From Marinifilum breve (GTDB lineage Bacteria > Bacteroidota > Bacteroidia > Bacteroidales > Marinifilaceae): 64,000 bases of DNA. Position 1 is the stretch's first letter; every line of letters begins with the position of its first letter. Location of the stretch: contig NZ_QFLI01000002.1 of NCBI RefSeq assembly GCF_003202155.1, positions 620,001 through 684,000 of the forward strand, in the 5' to 3' direction. Shown here one piece after another: positions 8,131 through 16,699 of the stretch. Under the pieces are notes generated by a model. It did not search any database. It saw only the letters and a list, made by a program, of their open reading frames with translations, and was not told the DNA's origin. Both the position numbers and the translations under genes were made by a program.

Positions 8131-8664
8131 TTACCCTTTAATTACCTCAATCTCATCTGCTATAATGGTAACTACAGTAATATAGTCTTTACCTGATTTC
8201 TGCATCTTGTTCCTTAATTTCTTCACATCAACAGCCGATAAACTATCCGAAACTCCTGTTTCCTGTTTTCTCTTTACCCACTCTTCATCTATACAAGGTG
8301 TATGATCGATATGACACAAAAGGGTTTTCTCTCGATCTATTTTGTCAACAAATGATCTTTCCACTCTCTTGGTCTCAACTCTGCCAACAATCTTTAGTTT
8401 TTTATGATTGAGCTTGGCACTAAAATGAAGTAACAAATTAGAAGGAATCACTTTTACCACAGAACCATTCTCCGATTTCAATTTTAGCTTCTTTTTCCCG
8501 GCTCCACAAAAATGAACGGCCATTCCTTGGGTTTCTACTCTTTTCCCTTCGAATTGTTCAGCACTATTTACCAATTTGTCGATGCTTATTTTTTTTGCCT
8601 TCTCTTGCTTACAGGCAAACAATGCGATAAGTAGTACTGGGACTACCAATATGTATTTCTTCAT
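8131..8664 (-). CDS. Lipoprotein with OB-fold-like (Cys/His) middle region
   Basis: From the ATG at 8664 the product has about 177 residues and begins MKKYILVVPVLLIALFAC, a lipoprotein signal. The next stretch (SAEQFEGKRVETQGMAVHFCGAGKKKLKL) reads like an OB-fold nucleic-acid/ligand-binding-like domain as found in Bacteroidota lipoproteins. A CHIDHTPCIDEEW segment near the middle adds two Cys and two His that could bind metal. The start is one base after the stop of the secreted metalloprotease gene, so the two are translationally coupled. The function is unknown. Confidence 0.65.
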   Translation of the reverse strand: MKKYILVVPVLLIALFACKQEKAKKISIDKLVNSAEQFEGKRVETQGMAVHFCGAGKKKLKLKSENGSVVKVIPSNLLLHFSAKLNHKKLKIVGRVETKRVERSFVDKIDREKTLLCHIDHTPCIDEEWVKRKQETGVSDSLSAVDVKKLRNKMQKSGKDYITVVTIIADEIEVIKG

Positions 8665-8665
8665 A

Positions 8666-9487
8666 TTAGTTTTGTTTAAAATTTTCAACATAGAAATCAG
8701 GGATAAAGGAGATATTCTCCCTTATGTGTGCTCTGTACTTTACCAACTCAGGAAACTGGTAGAAAAATTTAATCTTTTCATATTTGCCGCCACTCTTTAA
8801 TGGCTTATCCGATAGAACAAAGAATGTCCACGACTCTGCAATGTCTTCCTCAGGATTTTCGGCAGCATAATCTGTTACAAACTCCTTGGCATGATCGAGG
8901 TAAAAGTCATACAAGCGATCTACCAACTTTTTCTTGTTCCTTTTCTTATTGATTCTATCCCATTCCTGTAACAAATTTGGCTTCCAAAATGCTTCAACAA
9001 ACAGGTTCAAATAACTCTCTTTAATGGCATATCCCTCGGTAGTTAAATATCCTTGATCAGGATTTTCAGTTCTGTCATCTGTCAGTTCGATCTGCGAGGT
9101 ATTTAAAGTGAGCAAATGACCAAACTCATGAATCAGAGTATGAGTATAATCCAATATTTGAATGGAATCCCTGGTAAAAATATTCATGTCTGCAGTATCC
9201 AAATCAATTTGCCAAAACTCAACGGTCTCATCCAACTGATTCATCCCTCCCATGTCCTTACTTTTGCCATCGGAAAACAATCTCAAGGACAATACATATT
9301 TATTCAACAAATCATTAGGCAAAATGGCATGTATGGTTTCCCAATACTGAACTCCCAACTCATCATTTTCAGAATTGTTGGTTTCAATATTTCCATTTTT
9401 CACATTCCAAACCCCTACTTGTTGTTGGGCATTTGTGAAATGTGAAATACTTAATAGTAATGCAATTAATAATAGAAGCTTTCTCAT
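8666..9487 (-). CDS. Secreted putative zinc metallopeptidase
   Basis: About 273 residues from the ATG at 9487 (a TTG 9 bases upstream is less likely). A signal peptide ends near FTNAQ. TLIHEFGHLLTLN carries an HEFGH zinc motif near residue 125. A downstream acidic stretch NPEEDIAESWTFF has the Glu that gluzincins use as third zinc ligand. An upstream segment describes a beta-rich region with a WxIDLD motif. The enzyme is probably periplasmic or exported. It heads an operon with a lipoprotein and a 48-residue membrane protein. The peptidase assignment rests on the HEXXH motif in its proper context, not on a recognised subfamily. Confidence 0.75.
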   Translation of the reverse strand: MRKLLLLIALLLSISHFTNAQQQVGVWNVKNGNIETNNSENDELGVQYWETIHAILPNDLLNKYVLSLRLFSDGKSKDMGGMNQLDETVEFWQIDLDTADMNIFTRDSIQILDYTHTLIHEFGHLLTLNTSQIELTDDRTENPDQGYLTTEGYAIKESYLNLFVEAFWKPNLLQEWDRINKKRNKKKLVDRLYDFYLDHAKEFVTDYAAENPEEDIAESWTFFVLSDKPLKSGGKYEKIKFFYQFPELVKYRAHIRENISFIPDFYVENFKQN

Positions 9488-9596
9488 TCTTCGCAATGGA
9501 TGTATTGATTGTAGAATTTTAAATGGTAATTAAACTTATACTTGCTAATCTAGCTTTCTTACCGATTGAATAATTCAGGATACCTCAGTCAGGAAA

Positions 9597-10133
9597 TCAC
9601 TTTAGGTATTGCTTGTGTTCTTCTATCTTACCTAACAATCTTTTATTCAGATAATCATTTTTACCAGACAGCGCCTTACTAATCAACTCAGCCTCTTTTC
9701 GATATCTCTCAATCTTATCATTATTCCAATAGTATGGAGGCTCCTGAAGATTTGTGATTCTGTCGGCCAACTTTATCATTCCAACTTCTTTTTCCAATTG
9801 ATTAATACGCGACAAACTATCCAACATTTGCTCTTCTTTCGAGGGAAGATTTTCATTTTTACTTAAGGCCAAAACTCCTTGGGCAACCCGTTCTCCAAAT
9901 GTTTCCTTTAGCTCTAAGAACTCAGTATCCGTATCTTCAATGGTATCATGCAATATGGCAAGTTGAATGGCAAAATCCACATCAAAATTCTTCTCAATTG
10001 CATAAGCCATCAATATCTCCATGCTTACATTTGAAATGTGCAGCAAATAATTCGAATTGCTTCCTGGCATCTTCTGATCTTTGTGCTTTTCACCAGCAAA
10101 TTTTATTGCCTTTTGATATATTTCTTGTGTCAT
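9597..10133 (-). CDS. HD-domain (RelA/SpoT hydrolase-like) protein
   Basis: The 178-residue soluble protein has the order FAGEKHKDQ near residue 14, YLLHISNVSMEIL near 29, LAILHDTIEDTDTEF near 65 with the HD pair, and MIKLADRITNLQEPP near 115. This is the pattern of single-domain (p)ppGpp hydrolases of the MESH/small-alarmone-hydrolase type. It would cleave the 3'-pyrophosphate of alarmones with a metal ion, though some members act on other nucleotides. It stands 45 bp downstream of a GNAT gene. Confidence 0.8.
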   Translation of the reverse strand: MTQEIYQKAIKFAGEKHKDQKMPGSNSNYLLHISNVSMEILMAYAIEKNFDVDFAIQLAILHDTIEDTDTEFLELKETFGERVAQGVLALSKNENLPSKEEQMLDSLSRINQLEKEVGMIKLADRITNLQEPPYYWNNDKIERYRKEAELISKALSGKNDYLNKRLLGKIEEHKQYLK

Positions 10134-10178
10134 ACATTATTATTTTTAAAGTTCTACCTGATAAATTGGTACAGCTTT

Positions 10179-10622
10179 TTAGGCTTTATTATTCATTTGC
10201 ATTTGATAAAGATCAAAACCTTTTGCCCAAAAATCCTTTTCTACTTTTTCAAGTTCGAATCCCATTTTTTCATAAAAATGATAGGCTAACTGTGAAGTTC
10301 TTACCGTGATCCATTGAATATTCGATTTATTCTTCAAATGATTAATTCTGTGTTGTGTCAACTTTTTCCCAATTCCTTTTCCTTGGTATTTTGGATCAAT
10401 CATATCCCAGGAAATTCTAGCAGTTTTTTCGTCAGGAAAATAGTTGATTCCACCAGCTCCAATAATTTCAGAATTCTCTTCATAAACAAAGTAATCTTCT
10501 ATTTCATTTTCGAGGTATTCCTTAAAATCAAGTTCCTCTGAAGGAGCAAAATATTCCGGGATATTTAGTCTTAGCAATTGAATCAGTTTGGATCTATCTT
10601 TATTTGTATATGGTCTTATCAT
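10179..10622 (-). CDS. GNAT-family N-acetyltransferase
   Basis: The 147-residue protein has the core GNAT order: IRPYTNKDRSKLIQLL at the start, an ARISWDMIDPKYQGKGIGKKL acetyl-CoA loop (split here as ARISWDMIDP / KYQGKGIGKKL) near residues 85-107, and YHFYEKMGFE near the C-terminus. It transfers an acetyl group from acetyl-CoA to an amine of unknown identity. It may be co-transcribed with the HD gene that follows. Confidence 0.85.
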   Translation of the reverse strand: MIRPYTNKDRSKLIQLLRLNIPEYFAPSEELDFKEYLENEIEDYFVYEENSEIIGAGGINYFPDEKTARISWDMIDPKYQGKGIGKKLTQHRINHLKNKSNIQWITVRTSQLAYHFYEKMGFELEKVEKDFWAKGFDLYQMQMNNKA

Positions 10623-10723
10623 TCCTATGCTTAAAGTGTTCTTGTTATTTACATCAACTTGTTTATATTTTCAAATATGCGGCTAAATCCTGTAATTTAT
10701 GGAACTTATATCCATAATTCCAC

Positions 10724-11869
10724 CTACAAATATTTCTGAATAGATTTTTCTATTAGCTCTTCAAACCCATCACCATAACCTGTTTTATACCACACAATTT
10801 CATTATTACAATTTAAAATTATAGTTGTAGGATAACTAAATTTCAATCTATTAAGCATTCTTATTCTTTCTTTATTATTTTCGCCTGGATTATAGATAAT
10901 GGGAAAATCAATTTTCTTAACCTGAATATAAGATTCAAGTTTTTCTTTCGTATCTAAAGGATAAAAAACAAAGGTCTGAATACTATCATTTTCTCTATAT
11001 TTTTGTTGAATTCTACTTATGGATGGAATCGCTTTTTGACACCAGCCACAATTTATGGCTGATAAAAACAAAATTGTGCTTTTACCCTTGAAATCAGAAG
11101 TTGAAATCTTTTTATTATCTACGTATTTCAAACTCCACTCAGGAATAACATCTCCTACTGTCAAAGGTTTTGCATCAAACTCATTATATGGCATAACGCT
11201 TTCAAACGAAGCTTCTTTAAAATCAAGTATTTCTCTGAAATTATAATAATTGTATTCATTAATAAAAGGCTGAGTAAAACTTTCAATAATCTGAAGCCTT
11301 ACAGGTAAATGCATTTCCTTGTCAATGATTAAATGATGTGAAATATCCTCCTCAGAAATTGCCTTAATACATATGCATTTTTTATCCTTAAAAATTGTGT
11401 CATTTACTGCTTTAAATTTAAATTCATCTTTATTAATAATTTTTAGAACAGTGCTTATATGTCCTCTGGTATCTCTTTCAAGTGTTGATGCTTCAATCTC
11501 TTGGTGACATGTCTCTTTCTTCATATTTTTCAACTCACTCTCCAATACCTTAACGTGCTTATGCCAATCGTAATAGGATTTTGACTTTACAGATACCTGA
11601 AATATAGGGTGTGTATACTGATCTTCTATGCTGTACTTAAAGTTGATTAAACTATCTTGTTTATTATACTCAAAAATGGCATGAGTGGTGGTGTGAACAA
11701 TTGTGGTATCAGCTGTTGAGGGGTTTCCTTGTATAAGGATTTGATTTATATCGTAAGCCATTCCTTTTTCTGAAGTCAAGTTATTTTTTGTTTCTTCCAA
11801 TACCTGTTCATGACTTACTGTGCAACTTGAAGTTCCTAAAATCAGGAAGAACACCCATATTTGTTTCAT
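10724..11869 (-). CDS. TlpA-like thioredoxin-fold lipoprotein
   Basis: About 381 residues from the ATG at 11869, chosen because it begins a lipoprotein signal (MKQIWVFFLILGTSSC). The N-terminal two thirds are a beta-rich region of the kind found before the thioredoxin domain in Bacteroidota TlpA/ResA proteins. The C-terminal domain has LSAINCGWCQKAIPSI, the CxxC redox site, and the cis-Pro-like FSYPTTIILN. It probably reduces or isomerises disulfides at the cell envelope. The gene is preceded by one of the four conserved promoter elements (12009-12070). Confidence 0.85.
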   Translation of the reverse strand: MKQIWVFFLILGTSSCTVSHEQVLEETKNNLTSEKGMAYDINQILIQGNPSTADTTIVHTTTHAIFEYNKQDSLINFKYSIEDQYTHPIFQVSVKSKSYYDWHKHVKVLESELKNMKKETCHQEIEASTLERDTRGHISTVLKIINKDEFKFKAVNDTIFKDKKCICIKAISEEDISHHLIIDKEMHLPVRLQIIESFTQPFINEYNYYNFREILDFKEASFESVMPYNEFDAKPLTVGDVIPEWSLKYVDNKKISTSDFKGKSTILFLSAINCGWCQKAIPSISRIQQKYRENDSIQTFVFYPLDTKEKLESYIQVKKIDFPIIYNPGENNKERIRMLNRLKFSYPTTIILNCNNEIVWYKTGYGDGFEELIEKSIQKYL

Positions 11870-12008
11870 AAATGTTTTTTTCTGGCGACAATGTTTAGTG
11901 CATGATTTCATAAAGAATTTCTAATTAATAAATGTATCTCAACTACCTTAATTCTCTTCTTCCCAATTAAATTCAACAACACTGAGTAATTATAATTTGT
12001 AAAGCAAC

Positions 12009-12070
12009 CAAATTTATAAACAATAATTTTCAATCAAAACATTTTACATTAATAATATTTAAGAGAATTA
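12009..12070 (-). promoter_or_regulatory. Conserved promoter element, copy 1
   Basis: On the minus strand this reads TTTTGATTG, then AAAATTATTGTTTA, then TAAATTTG, which fits the Bacteroidota form TTTG - about 19 bases - TAnnTTTG. It resembles 13463-13510, 16456-16515 and 38508-38570 well beyond the two boxes, including an upstream TTCTCTTAAA block. It lies about 140 bp upstream of the TlpA-like gene. Confidence 0.6.
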
Positions 12071-12110
12071 CAACTTATCATCTATTCTGCTGTAAATGGT
12101 AAGCGAATAC

Positions 12111-12154
12111 AAAAAAAGCTCTAAAACCTGGAATCATTCCAAGCTTTAAAGCTT
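12111..12154 (-). terminator. Rho-independent terminator
   Basis: On the minus strand AAGCTTTAAA pairs with TTTAGAGCTT with one mismatch. An inner TGGAATcATTCCA hairpin caps the stem, and a run of Ts follows. It serves the lipoprotein gene ending at 12182. Confidence 0.75.
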
Positions 12155-12181
12155 CTTTCATATCTTTTAAATTGTAGATAG

Positions 12182-12592
12182 TTATTCTTTGATCATTTTC
12201 TTTTCAAATTCCATGGTAAAATCCCCATTTTGAAGAACCAACTTTTCTTCCGTTAATGTTTTAATCTCATAACTTTCTTCATCAACAGACGAACTGCCAT
12301 TTCCAATGCTTTTAACGGTTAAAATCAACTTGCTTCCTTCTACTCTCCATTTCTGATACAAAAGCGTTGCCATATTATCAGAACGTGCCGTTCCATCCTG
12401 AAGCATAGAAAAGTGAAGTTGAGATTCAGATGTATCCAACCAGGAGCCTACCAATAATTGCTTATTGATATGCGCTGCAGATACCTCTACTCCATCTTTT
12501 TTAAAGTTCTTCTCCCCTGTGTTCTTGTTTTCTTTACAGGCCCCAAAAGAAATTAACCCCATCAATAGTAAACCTAATATTGTTCTCTTCAT
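12182..12592 (-). CDS. Small lipocalin-like lipoprotein
   Basis: About 136 residues from the ATG at 12592, which starts a lipoprotein signal (MKRTILGLLLMGLISFGAC). After the anchor comes a short beta-rich domain with LLVGSWLDTSESQLHF near residue 50 and YQKWRVEGSKLILTV, a pattern seen in the lipocalin-like/DUF4923-type domains of Bacteroidota envelope proteins. The function is unknown. It is a single-gene unit with its own terminator. Confidence 0.6.
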   Translation of the reverse strand: MKRTILGLLLMGLISFGACKENKNTGEKNFKKDGVEVSAAHINKQLLVGSWLDTSESQLHFSMLQDGTARSDNMATLLYQKWRVEGSKLILTVKSIGNGSSSVDEESYEIKTLTEEKLVLQNGDFTMEFEKKMIKE

Positions 12593-12714
12593 TCTTGTAT
12601 GTTTTTTTGATTCTTGTTCCTTAATCATCTTCAATGCTCAGCACAATCAAGACACATATATTGTGCCATATCATCCCATATTTGTATACTATTTCCTAAT
12701 ACTATTACCCTCAA

Positions 12715-13344
12715 TTAGTATCCAAGATCTTCGTTTATCAGCACAATTTTAATTCTACTTTTGGGATAAGACTTTTCCGTAATGGTCCACGAATTACAAA
12801 TTCTGTGTGGACTACTACAATCCATACATTTCCCTGTTTTTTGACACGGGATGTTTAAGCTTTTATGACTTTGCGCGTTCTTTATTGCTGCAAGCCCTTT
12901 CACCCTCTTCATGGCCGATTCCAGATCCTTCACTATCTTATTTCTTCCAACAAATAAAACCACATGCCTAGGTCCGAAAGTGAGTGCTGCAATTCTGTTT
13001 CCAATCATATCGAGATTTACCAAGCAACCAGTTTCTGTTATGGCATTGCTACCGGTTAAAAACAAATCTGCAGTTAAGGCTTTTTTCCTTTGTAAAATTT
13101 GTTCGCGCCAGGTATACTGCAGATTAAACGTGTCTATAAACTCATATGAATCACAAGTTTTGATATAATCAAGAACTTTGGTTTCATGCATCGTTTTAGA
13201 ATCACCATAGGAAACACTTTTCGCATTTAATGTTGGCAATATTTCCTCGACAAATATCTGATATGCAGCTTCCAAACTCTCTGAAATGTGTACTTCAAAA
13301 TTATTACGTTCCAGCTGTTCTTTCGTCTTTTCTAGTAAATCCAT
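12715..13344 (-). CDS. LUD-domain (LutC/YkgG-like) protein
   Basis: This 209-residue protein has the LUD landmarks SVSYGDSKTMHETKVLDY near residue 43, LTADLFLTGSNAITETGCLVNLD near 90 (here split as LTADLFLTGSNA and ITETGCLVNLD), and FGPRHVVLFVGRNKIV near 118. In LutABC operons such proteins help oxidise L-lactate, but no LutA or LutB partner is nearby. The C-terminus has CQKTGKCMDCSSPHRIC, four to five cysteines that could bind an FeS cluster or zinc, as in DUF162 relatives. It is preceded by a conserved promoter element. Confidence 0.8.
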   Translation of the reverse strand: MDLLEKTKEQLERNNFEVHISESLEAAYQIFVEEILPTLNAKSVSYGDSKTMHETKVLDYIKTCDSYEFIDTFNLQYTWREQILQRKKALTADLFLTGSNAITETGCLVNLDMIGNRIAALTFGPRHVVLFVGRNKIVKDLESAMKRVKGLAAIKNAQSHKSLNIPCQKTGKCMDCSSPHRICNSWTITEKSYPKSRIKIVLINEDLGY

Positions 13345-13462
13345 AGTGTTCCCTGATTTGATTGCTGTTTATATGATACAAGCTGACTTTTTCTTATATC
13401 ATCCTTTGTGACTTATATCCCTTAAAAACAAGTATAGTGTAAGTATATCACATAAGAGCAAT

Positions 13463-13510
13463 CAAATTTATAAACAATAATTCTTAAACAAAACATTTTC
13501 CTTTATAATA
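13463..13510 (-). promoter_or_regulatory. Conserved promoter element, copy 2
   Basis: It has the same layout as 12009-12070: AAAATGTTTTG, then TTTAAGAATTATTGTTTA, then TAAATTTG on the minus strand. It lies about 120 bp before the LUD-domain gene. The upstream CTCTTAAA block is weaker here. Confidence 0.55.
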
Positions 13511-13550
13511 CTTCATAGCCCAACACTTCAACTTTATTTGTAAGTAGAAA

Positions 13551-13595
13551 TAAAAAAGCTCTAAAGTCATGAGTATTTTCCAGACTTTAAAGCTT
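13551..13595 (-). terminator. Rho-independent terminator of the methyltransferase gene
   Basis: AAGCTTTAAAGTC pairs with GACTTTAGAGCTT on the minus strand with one mismatch, and a T run follows. The outer arms nearly match those of the terminator at 12111-12154. Confidence 0.75.
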
Positions 13596-13644
13596 CGATA
13601 TTTTTTGCATGAAGAGAATTTGAATCCACTCTACAAACAATTGT

Positions 13645-14436
13645 TTATATTTTCCAGGCTTTTATTGAATACATATGAGGAATCTTATCTCTATGTTTTT
13701 CATATACCCATCTTCCTTCGCTAATTTCTGTCAGGTTGGGGAAACAGTTGTAAACCTGATAAGGAAATTCATTCATGAACTCAATCCTCATTCCATTTGA
13801 AATCAAACTATTCAAAACCTCACTCAAAGAGTGATGCCATTCAATATGCTTCAAGTTTTTATTGGAAACCACTGACTTGTCGGTATATGATTTCTCTACA
13901 ACAGTCTCTAATGGTGCTGACTTGAAATAACTGTCTGTAATTTCAGAATCATCATTTAGCGTATAAATAAACGGGTGAAATTCTACCATGTAAAACACTC
14001 CGCCTGGTTTTAGGTAACGATTTATAATTTTCGCCCATTTGTCAAGATCATTTAACCAGTTTATTGCTCCATAAGAGGTATAAACGATATCGAAAGTTTC
14101 ATCCAAGACCTTCTCAATATCATATACATTTGAGCGCACAAAATTTGCCGGTATATTTAATTCTTCGGACAACTCTTTAGCTTTCTGAATGGAAGCATCA
14201 GAAATATCAAGCCCCACTACTTCGGCTCCTTTTCTGGCCCAGGATAAAGTATCCATTCCAAAGTGACATTGAAGATGAAGCAATCGCTTCCCTTTTACAT
14301 CTCCCAATTCTTCCAATTCGATATGATTCAGAGAAGTTTCCCCTGCTTTAAAGGCTTCCACATTGTAAAAACTAGATTCTGTGTGCAAAGCTGTCAATTC
14401 ATTCCAACTCTCTCTATTGTGCTCAAAATTATCCAT
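13645..14436 (-). CDS. Class I SAM-dependent methyltransferase
   Basis: The 263-residue protein has motif I LLHLQCHFGMDTLSWARKG near residue 51, an acidic motif II loop VVGLDISDASIQ near 72, and a motif IV-like FDIVYTSYGAINWL near 115, followed by LKPGGVFYMVEFHPF. These are the marks of small-molecule methyltransferases of the UbiE/MenG-like fold. The substrate is unknown. It is followed by a terminator and separated from the acyltransferase upstream by 56 bp. Confidence 0.85.
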   Translation of the reverse strand: MDNFEHNRESWNELTALHTESSFYNVEAFKAGETSLNHIELEELGDVKGKRLLHLQCHFGMDTLSWARKGAEVVGLDISDASIQKAKELSEELNIPANFVRSNVYDIEKVLDETFDIVYTSYGAINWLNDLDKWAKIINRYLKPGGVFYMVEFHPFIYTLNDDSEITDSYFKSAPLETVVEKSYTDKSVVSNKNLKHIEWHHSLSEVLNSLISNGMRIEFMNEFPYQVYNCFPNLTEISEGRWVYEKHRDKIPHMYSIKAWKI

Positions 14437-14492
14437 CTGTATTTTCTATTATTTATAAGGAATTGCTTTTTTAATAGTTCATTTTCTCATTG

Positions 14493-15698
14493 TCAGGACT
14501 CAACCTTTCTTCCTCCAAATACTTTTATATGCTTTAAACTTAATCGACCTCGAGTTTTCTCCAATTTATTGTTCGAAACATTTAATATTTGATTCCTTAG
14601 TTTCATAAATGGTTTCTCTATGAACAGATGCAATATCAATCCGCCTATTACAGCAAGGATCAGGCAAATCCAAAATACATTTTGCTGAATAAATCCATTA
14701 TCTATATCTGCCAATAAGATTTTCACCAAGTGATAAACCTGCTTATGGCTTAGGTAAATGGCATAAGATAATGTTGCAATGACAAAGGTGAATCGAGATT
14801 TTAACTTGTAAAGAATACTTGTAGGACTAATGGCTCCAATCACAATAAATCCATAGGCTAATGATATTAATGGTAAGCCATAAACCATTGCTTTGAACGA
14901 AAGGATACTTTCACAAACTTGATATGCAAGCAGAAATAAAATCAGTCCCAGTAAAAGACTAATGTTTCCATATTTACTTAAGAAGGTTTGCCAGCCTGGT
15001 TTAAAATTATAAATAGAAGCAATCAAAACACCAACAATCAATCCATCCATTCTGTTGTGACTTGGGTAATATACTTTTTCGAGAAGTCCTTGCACCATCA
15101 GTCTCCTACTACCATTTTCAAGAAAAGGCTGCACAAACTCATTCCAATTGTGAATTCTCAATAAAATACCTACACCTATTAAAGCAAGCATAAGATATGG
15201 AGCTAGTTTTTGTAAACGAGCTTGGAAAAACAGAATTATGCTGATAGGCATCAGCAAATAAAACTGTTCCTCTACACACAAAGACCATGCATGAGAAAAT
15301 GATTTCTGTGTTTGGCTGTCAAGTCCATAATTTTGAGTGAAAGTAAGAAATTTCCACAATGGTGGTAATCCCGAACCTTCTCTTAAACTACCCAATGAAT
15401 AATACAATATCAGTATGGCTAAATATGCTGGAACAATCCTAAACAAACGTTTCATGTAAAAACGCTTCAAATTAATTTTTGAATTGCCCTTAAACTCCTT
15501 TAAAAGCTGAAAGCCGATCAGATAGCCACTCAAAACGAAAAACAGATCAACTCCAGTCCAACCAATTCGTTTAATTGGTTCCAACCAATCAGGAATTCCT
15601 CTCCCATAATGAAAAATCATTACCAGAATAATTGCCATTGCCCTTAAATGGTCCAATCCATACAGCCTGTTTGTATTGTTATTGAAAAGTTTAATCAT
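14493..15698 (-). CDS. Acyltransferase-3 family integral membrane protein (OafA/YrhL-like)
   Basis: The 401-residue protein starts with the family signature GLDHLRAMAIILVMIFHYGR near residue 14, where the histidine is needed for catalysis, and VDLFFVLSGYLIG near 50. About ten hydrophobic segments follow, with WSLCVEEQFYLLMP near 140, the second conserved motif. Such enzymes transfer acetyl or other acyl groups from the cytosol to surface glycans. The substrate is unknown. It starts 20 bp after the stop of the zinc-ribbon membrane gene, so these two may be co-transcribed. Confidence 0.9.
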   Translation of the reverse strand: MIKLFNNNTNRLYGLDHLRAMAIILVMIFHYGRGIPDWLEPIKRIGWTGVDLFFVLSGYLIGFQLLKEFKGNSKINLKRFYMKRLFRIVPAYLAILILYYSLGSLREGSGLPPLWKFLTFTQNYGLDSQTQKSFSHAWSLCVEEQFYLLMPISIILFFQARLQKLAPYLMLALIGVGILLRIHNWNEFVQPFLENGSRRLMVQGLLEKVYYPSHNRMDGLIVGVLIASIYNFKPGWQTFLSKYGNISLLLGLILFLLAYQVCESILSFKAMVYGLPLISLAYGFIVIGAISPTSILYKLKSRFTFVIATLSYAIYLSHKQVYHLVKILLADIDNGFIQQNVFWICLILAVIGGLILHLFIEKPFMKLRNQILNVSNNKLEKTRGRLSLKHIKVFGGRKVES

Positions 15699-15718
15699 TC
15701 AGTGTTTATTGAACTCCA

Positions 15719-16366
15719 TTAGCTATTAGCCTTTATTCTTTTTCCTTTCTTATTCATCCACCACTTCATTGTTAACCCCCAGGCCAATCCGCAAATCATC
15801 CAAGTGGGTATTCCTATTAAAAGGCTTCTTTGTGTAATCTCTTCTCCTTCAATCAAAGGAAAAATAATTTGCATTGCAACAATCATGAATAAGCCAAAGT
15901 AAACTCCTTCTTTCAACCAATTTTTAGTTGAATTTTTCTTATTGGATATTTCGAGATTTATGTTTTTATATCTATCTGGCTGTTTGCTTAACCACTTCTG
16001 CTTTAATGTTTTTCTGAACCATCCCCAAATTGGAAAAGTCAAAGTCAATACCATTAATGAGGTCAAGTTTCTTTGAACAGGTATGATATTGGAACAATTG
16101 TCGCAATAGAAGCCAAACCAATTTTTAAATGCTGTTTTGTTTTGTGATGACCATTTTAGTCCTGAATGTAATTCTCCACAATGAGGACAGGGAACCAAAG
16201 AACGTTGATAAAATGGTTTGTCTCCTTCCCTTTCGATTAACATTACTTTTGGGATGGTCTGCCCAAAAATCAACTCGTTTACAACCAGTCCTGGATTTAT
16301 AATCCAATGCAATATTACAGGACTTTTCCAATTCCAAATCTTGTACTTTTCTTTGTTGTAATCCAT
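15719..16366 (-). CDS. Zinc-ribbon membrane protein (paralogue of 30792-31451)
   Basis: About 215 residues from the ATG at 16366, which aligns with the start of the paralogue. An aromatic N-terminal part (NWKSPVILHWIINPGL) precedes a CPHC...CDNC pair (about residues 60-90) that forms a likely zinc ribbon, and a SSQNKTAFKNWFGFYC block that is nearly identical in both copies. Three hydrophobic segments follow (about 100-120, 150-168, 182-200). I do not know a function. A conserved promoter element precedes it and the acyltransferase gene follows. Confidence 0.7.
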   Translation of the reverse strand: MDYNKEKYKIWNWKSPVILHWIINPGLVVNELIFGQTIPKVMLIEREGDKPFYQRSLVPCPHCGELHSGLKWSSQNKTAFKNWFGFYCDNCSNIIPVQRNLTSLMVLTLTFPIWGWFRKTLKQKWLSKQPDRYKNINLEISNKKNSTKNWLKEGVYFGLFMIVAMQIIFPLIEGEEITQRSLLIGIPTWMICGLAWGLTMKWWMNKKGKRIKANS

Positions 16367-16455
16367 TTCCTTATATTTTATTGCAGATATTATCAATCTT
16401 AACTGTACACAACTTATACATAAGCATAACACTGTACTTAATAAACATTACCTCC

Positions 16456-16515
16456 TTAAATTTATAAACTATCATTTTCAATCAAAACATTTTACAGTTA
16501 TAAATTTTAAGAGAA
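16456..16515 (-). promoter_or_regulatory. Conserved promoter element, copy 3
   Basis: On the minus strand it carries TTCTCTTAAAATTTATAA, then GTAAAATGTTTTGATTG, and TATAAATTTAAGG at the start-site end. The last G of the -7 box is replaced by A. It lies about 90 bp upstream of the zinc-ribbon membrane gene. Confidence 0.55.
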
Positions 16516-16550
16516 TGAATTATTCTTTTTCCTGTACTGCTTGTTCAACA

Positions 16551-16594
16551 AAAAAAGTGTTCCTCGAAGATTTCTTCATGGAACACTTTTTTTT
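16551..16594. terminator. Hairpin terminator
   Basis: AAAAAAGTGTTCC and GGAACACTTTTTTTT form a 12-13 bp stem with A/T tracts on both sides, so it could work in both directions. It follows the response-regulator gene (ending at 16700) by about 100 bp. Confidence 0.8.
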
Positions 16595-16699
16595 ATTACA
16601 AATGAATTGGCAATAGCACAATTTTTAAGTTATGTGCTAACCAATAGCATTAGACATTTATTTGTACATTTTGTTTTATCAAATTATTAAGAATAGAGC

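Noticed and set aside
10724-11911. Upstream extension of the TlpA-like lipoprotein
   Set aside because: The extra 14 residues are Cys/Lys-rich and precede a perfect lipoprotein signal that begins at the internal ATG (11869).
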